This document shows positions 63,203 to 64,000 of a stretch of 64,000 bases of DNA, piece by piece. Source of the DNA: Morganella morganii (GTDB lineage: Bacteria; Pseudomonadota; Gammaproteobacteria; Enterobacterales; Enterobacteriaceae); NCBI RefSeq assembly GCF_019242955.1, contig NZ_CP066129.1:620001-684000 (forward strand). Reading direction: 5' to 3'. Below the pieces are notes generated by a model that was given only the letters and a program-made list of their open reading frames with translations, ran no database searches and was not told where the DNA came from. Numbering within the stretch: the first letter of the stretch is position 1; every line of letters starts with the position of its first letter. The translations under genes were made by a program, and so were the position numbers.

Positions 63203-63318
63203 GCCGGTACGGCGGTGTTATACCCGTTTTTCAGAATAGACCGCTGGTGCCGGATAAACCGGAATTGCTATTTTTACAAATCGGAGAAATACCCTGTAAA
63301 AAAACGGAAACTAATATA

Positions 63319-64000
63319 ATGAAATTGAAGACAATCTCTGCTCTTGCGGTATCTGCTGTTGTTCTGGCCGGTTGCCAGAATATGAATTATGACAGTCTGG
63401 CACAGTCCGGCGGCCAGTTATTTCAGGCAGCAACCCTGTCTGATGCGGATATGATAAAGCTGTCTGATGGCGCCTGCAAAGAGATGGATGCGCAAAATCA
63501 GGTTGCACCGGCATCCGGAAAATATGCGGTCCGCATGGAAAAAATCGCCAAATCATTAGGTTCTGATGTAAACGGAACCAAAGTGAACTACAAAGTCTAT
63601 ATGACCAATGAACCGAATGCCTGGGCGATGGCGAACGGCTGTGTCCGTGTCTACAGCGGCCTGATGGATATCATGAATGATAATGAAATCGAAGGTGTTC
63701 TGGGACATGAATTAGGGCATGTCGGTCTCGGTCATACGAAGAAAGCCATGCAGGTTGCTTATGCGGCTGTGGCGGCAAAAACCGCAGCAGGTTCAGCAGG
63801 GGGGGATCGCGTCCCAGCTGAGCAATTCTCAGTTTGCTGATATGGGTGTAAAACTGGTTAATGCCCAGTTCTCTCAGCTTCAGGAAACAGAAGCGGATAA
63901 TTATTCTTATGATCTGCTGAAAAAACGCGGTATTTCCACTGAAGGTCTGGCAACCGGGTTTGAAAAGCTCTCGAAAATGGACAAAGGGCAGAACAGTATG
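63319..64000 (+). pseudogene. LoiP-like M48 metalloprotease lipoprotein, frameshifted and cut by the window edge
   Basis: LoiP (YggG) is an outer-membrane zinc metalloprotease. The ATG at 63319 gives lipobox LAGC (C19) and the zinc motif HELGH at residues 130-134, with ANAWAMANGC-like PNAWAMANGCVRVYSGLMD before it. The frame breaks at a run of seven Gs (63799-63805), and a stop arrives at 63840. With six Gs the frame continues IASQLSNSQFADMGVKLVNAQFSQ and EADNYSYDLLKKRGIS, which matches the family to the window end. The C-terminus lies outside the window. Sequencing error in the G run is most likely; slippage or mutation is possible. Confidence 0.88.

Overview
The window is a chromosomal segment of a gammaproteobacterium of the order Enterobacterales, most probably Morganella or a close relative in the Morganellaceae. 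Three things point there. The backbone gene order is enteric (cdsA-rseP-bamA-skp-lpxD-fabZ-lpxA-lpxB-rnhB-dnaE-accA-tilS, gmhB next to an rrn operon, ftsB-ispD-ispF-truD-surE-pcm-nlpD-rpoS with mutS beside rpoS). The proteins closely resemble E. coli orthologues. The 16S gene has Proteus/Providencia/Morganella-like variable regions. The genus is inferred from memory of sequences and was not tested by a search. No prophage, insertion sequence, integron or CRISPR array was seen.

Layout. (1) 1-14964, plus strand: envelope biogenesis (CdsA, RseP, BamA, Skp, LpxD, FabZ, LpxA, LpxB) running into RnhB, DnaE, AccA and TilS. (2) 14942-22649: rof, nlpE, proS, trmO-rcsF, the MetJ-type metNIQ methionine transporter and gmhB. 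(3) 22699-28224: a complete rRNA operon (P1/P2, 16S, tRNA-Glu, 23S, 5S, terminator). (4) 28344-33483: yafD, a sulfide:quinone-reductase-like flavoprotein with a DUF1641 partner, a ProY-like permease, and queE/queD. (5) 33683-45158: cysJ directly followed by ftsB-ispD-ispF-truD, a DUF5329 protein, surE-pcm-nlpD-rpoS, and mutS on the opposite strand. (6) 45349-58649: an accessory region. It holds a small unknown protein divergent from a three-gene outer-membrane operon with a Fur-box-like site between them, a GNAT enzyme, a LuxE/LuxC-like pair, a DASS transporter, a divergent Rob-like/TetR regulator pair, an exported hydrolase, a LysE exporter and an unknown lipoprotein. (7) 59108-64000: a dicarboxylate symporter, class I fumarase, the BtuR/CobO adenosyltransferase and a LoiP-like metalloprotease cut by the window edge.

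The most interesting accessory loci are two. One is the LuxE-LuxC-like pair without luciferase genes, in which the cysteines known to carry the acyl group in the bioluminescence enzymes appear to be missing from both proteins. The other is the tightly coupled outer-membrane operon (beta-barrel protein, small Omp85/D15-type barrel, DUF4056 lipoprotein). The cysJ-ftsB junction is also notable, because the cysIH and cysDNC genes that lie between these genes in E. coli are absent here.

Sequence quality caveat. surE and the loiP-like gene each carry a one-base frameshift, and the 16S and 23S genes carry one- to three-base length changes at conserved sites. Most of these changes are in G runs. This looks more like homopolymer sequencing or assembly error than biology, and single-base pseudogene calls in this window should be read in that light.
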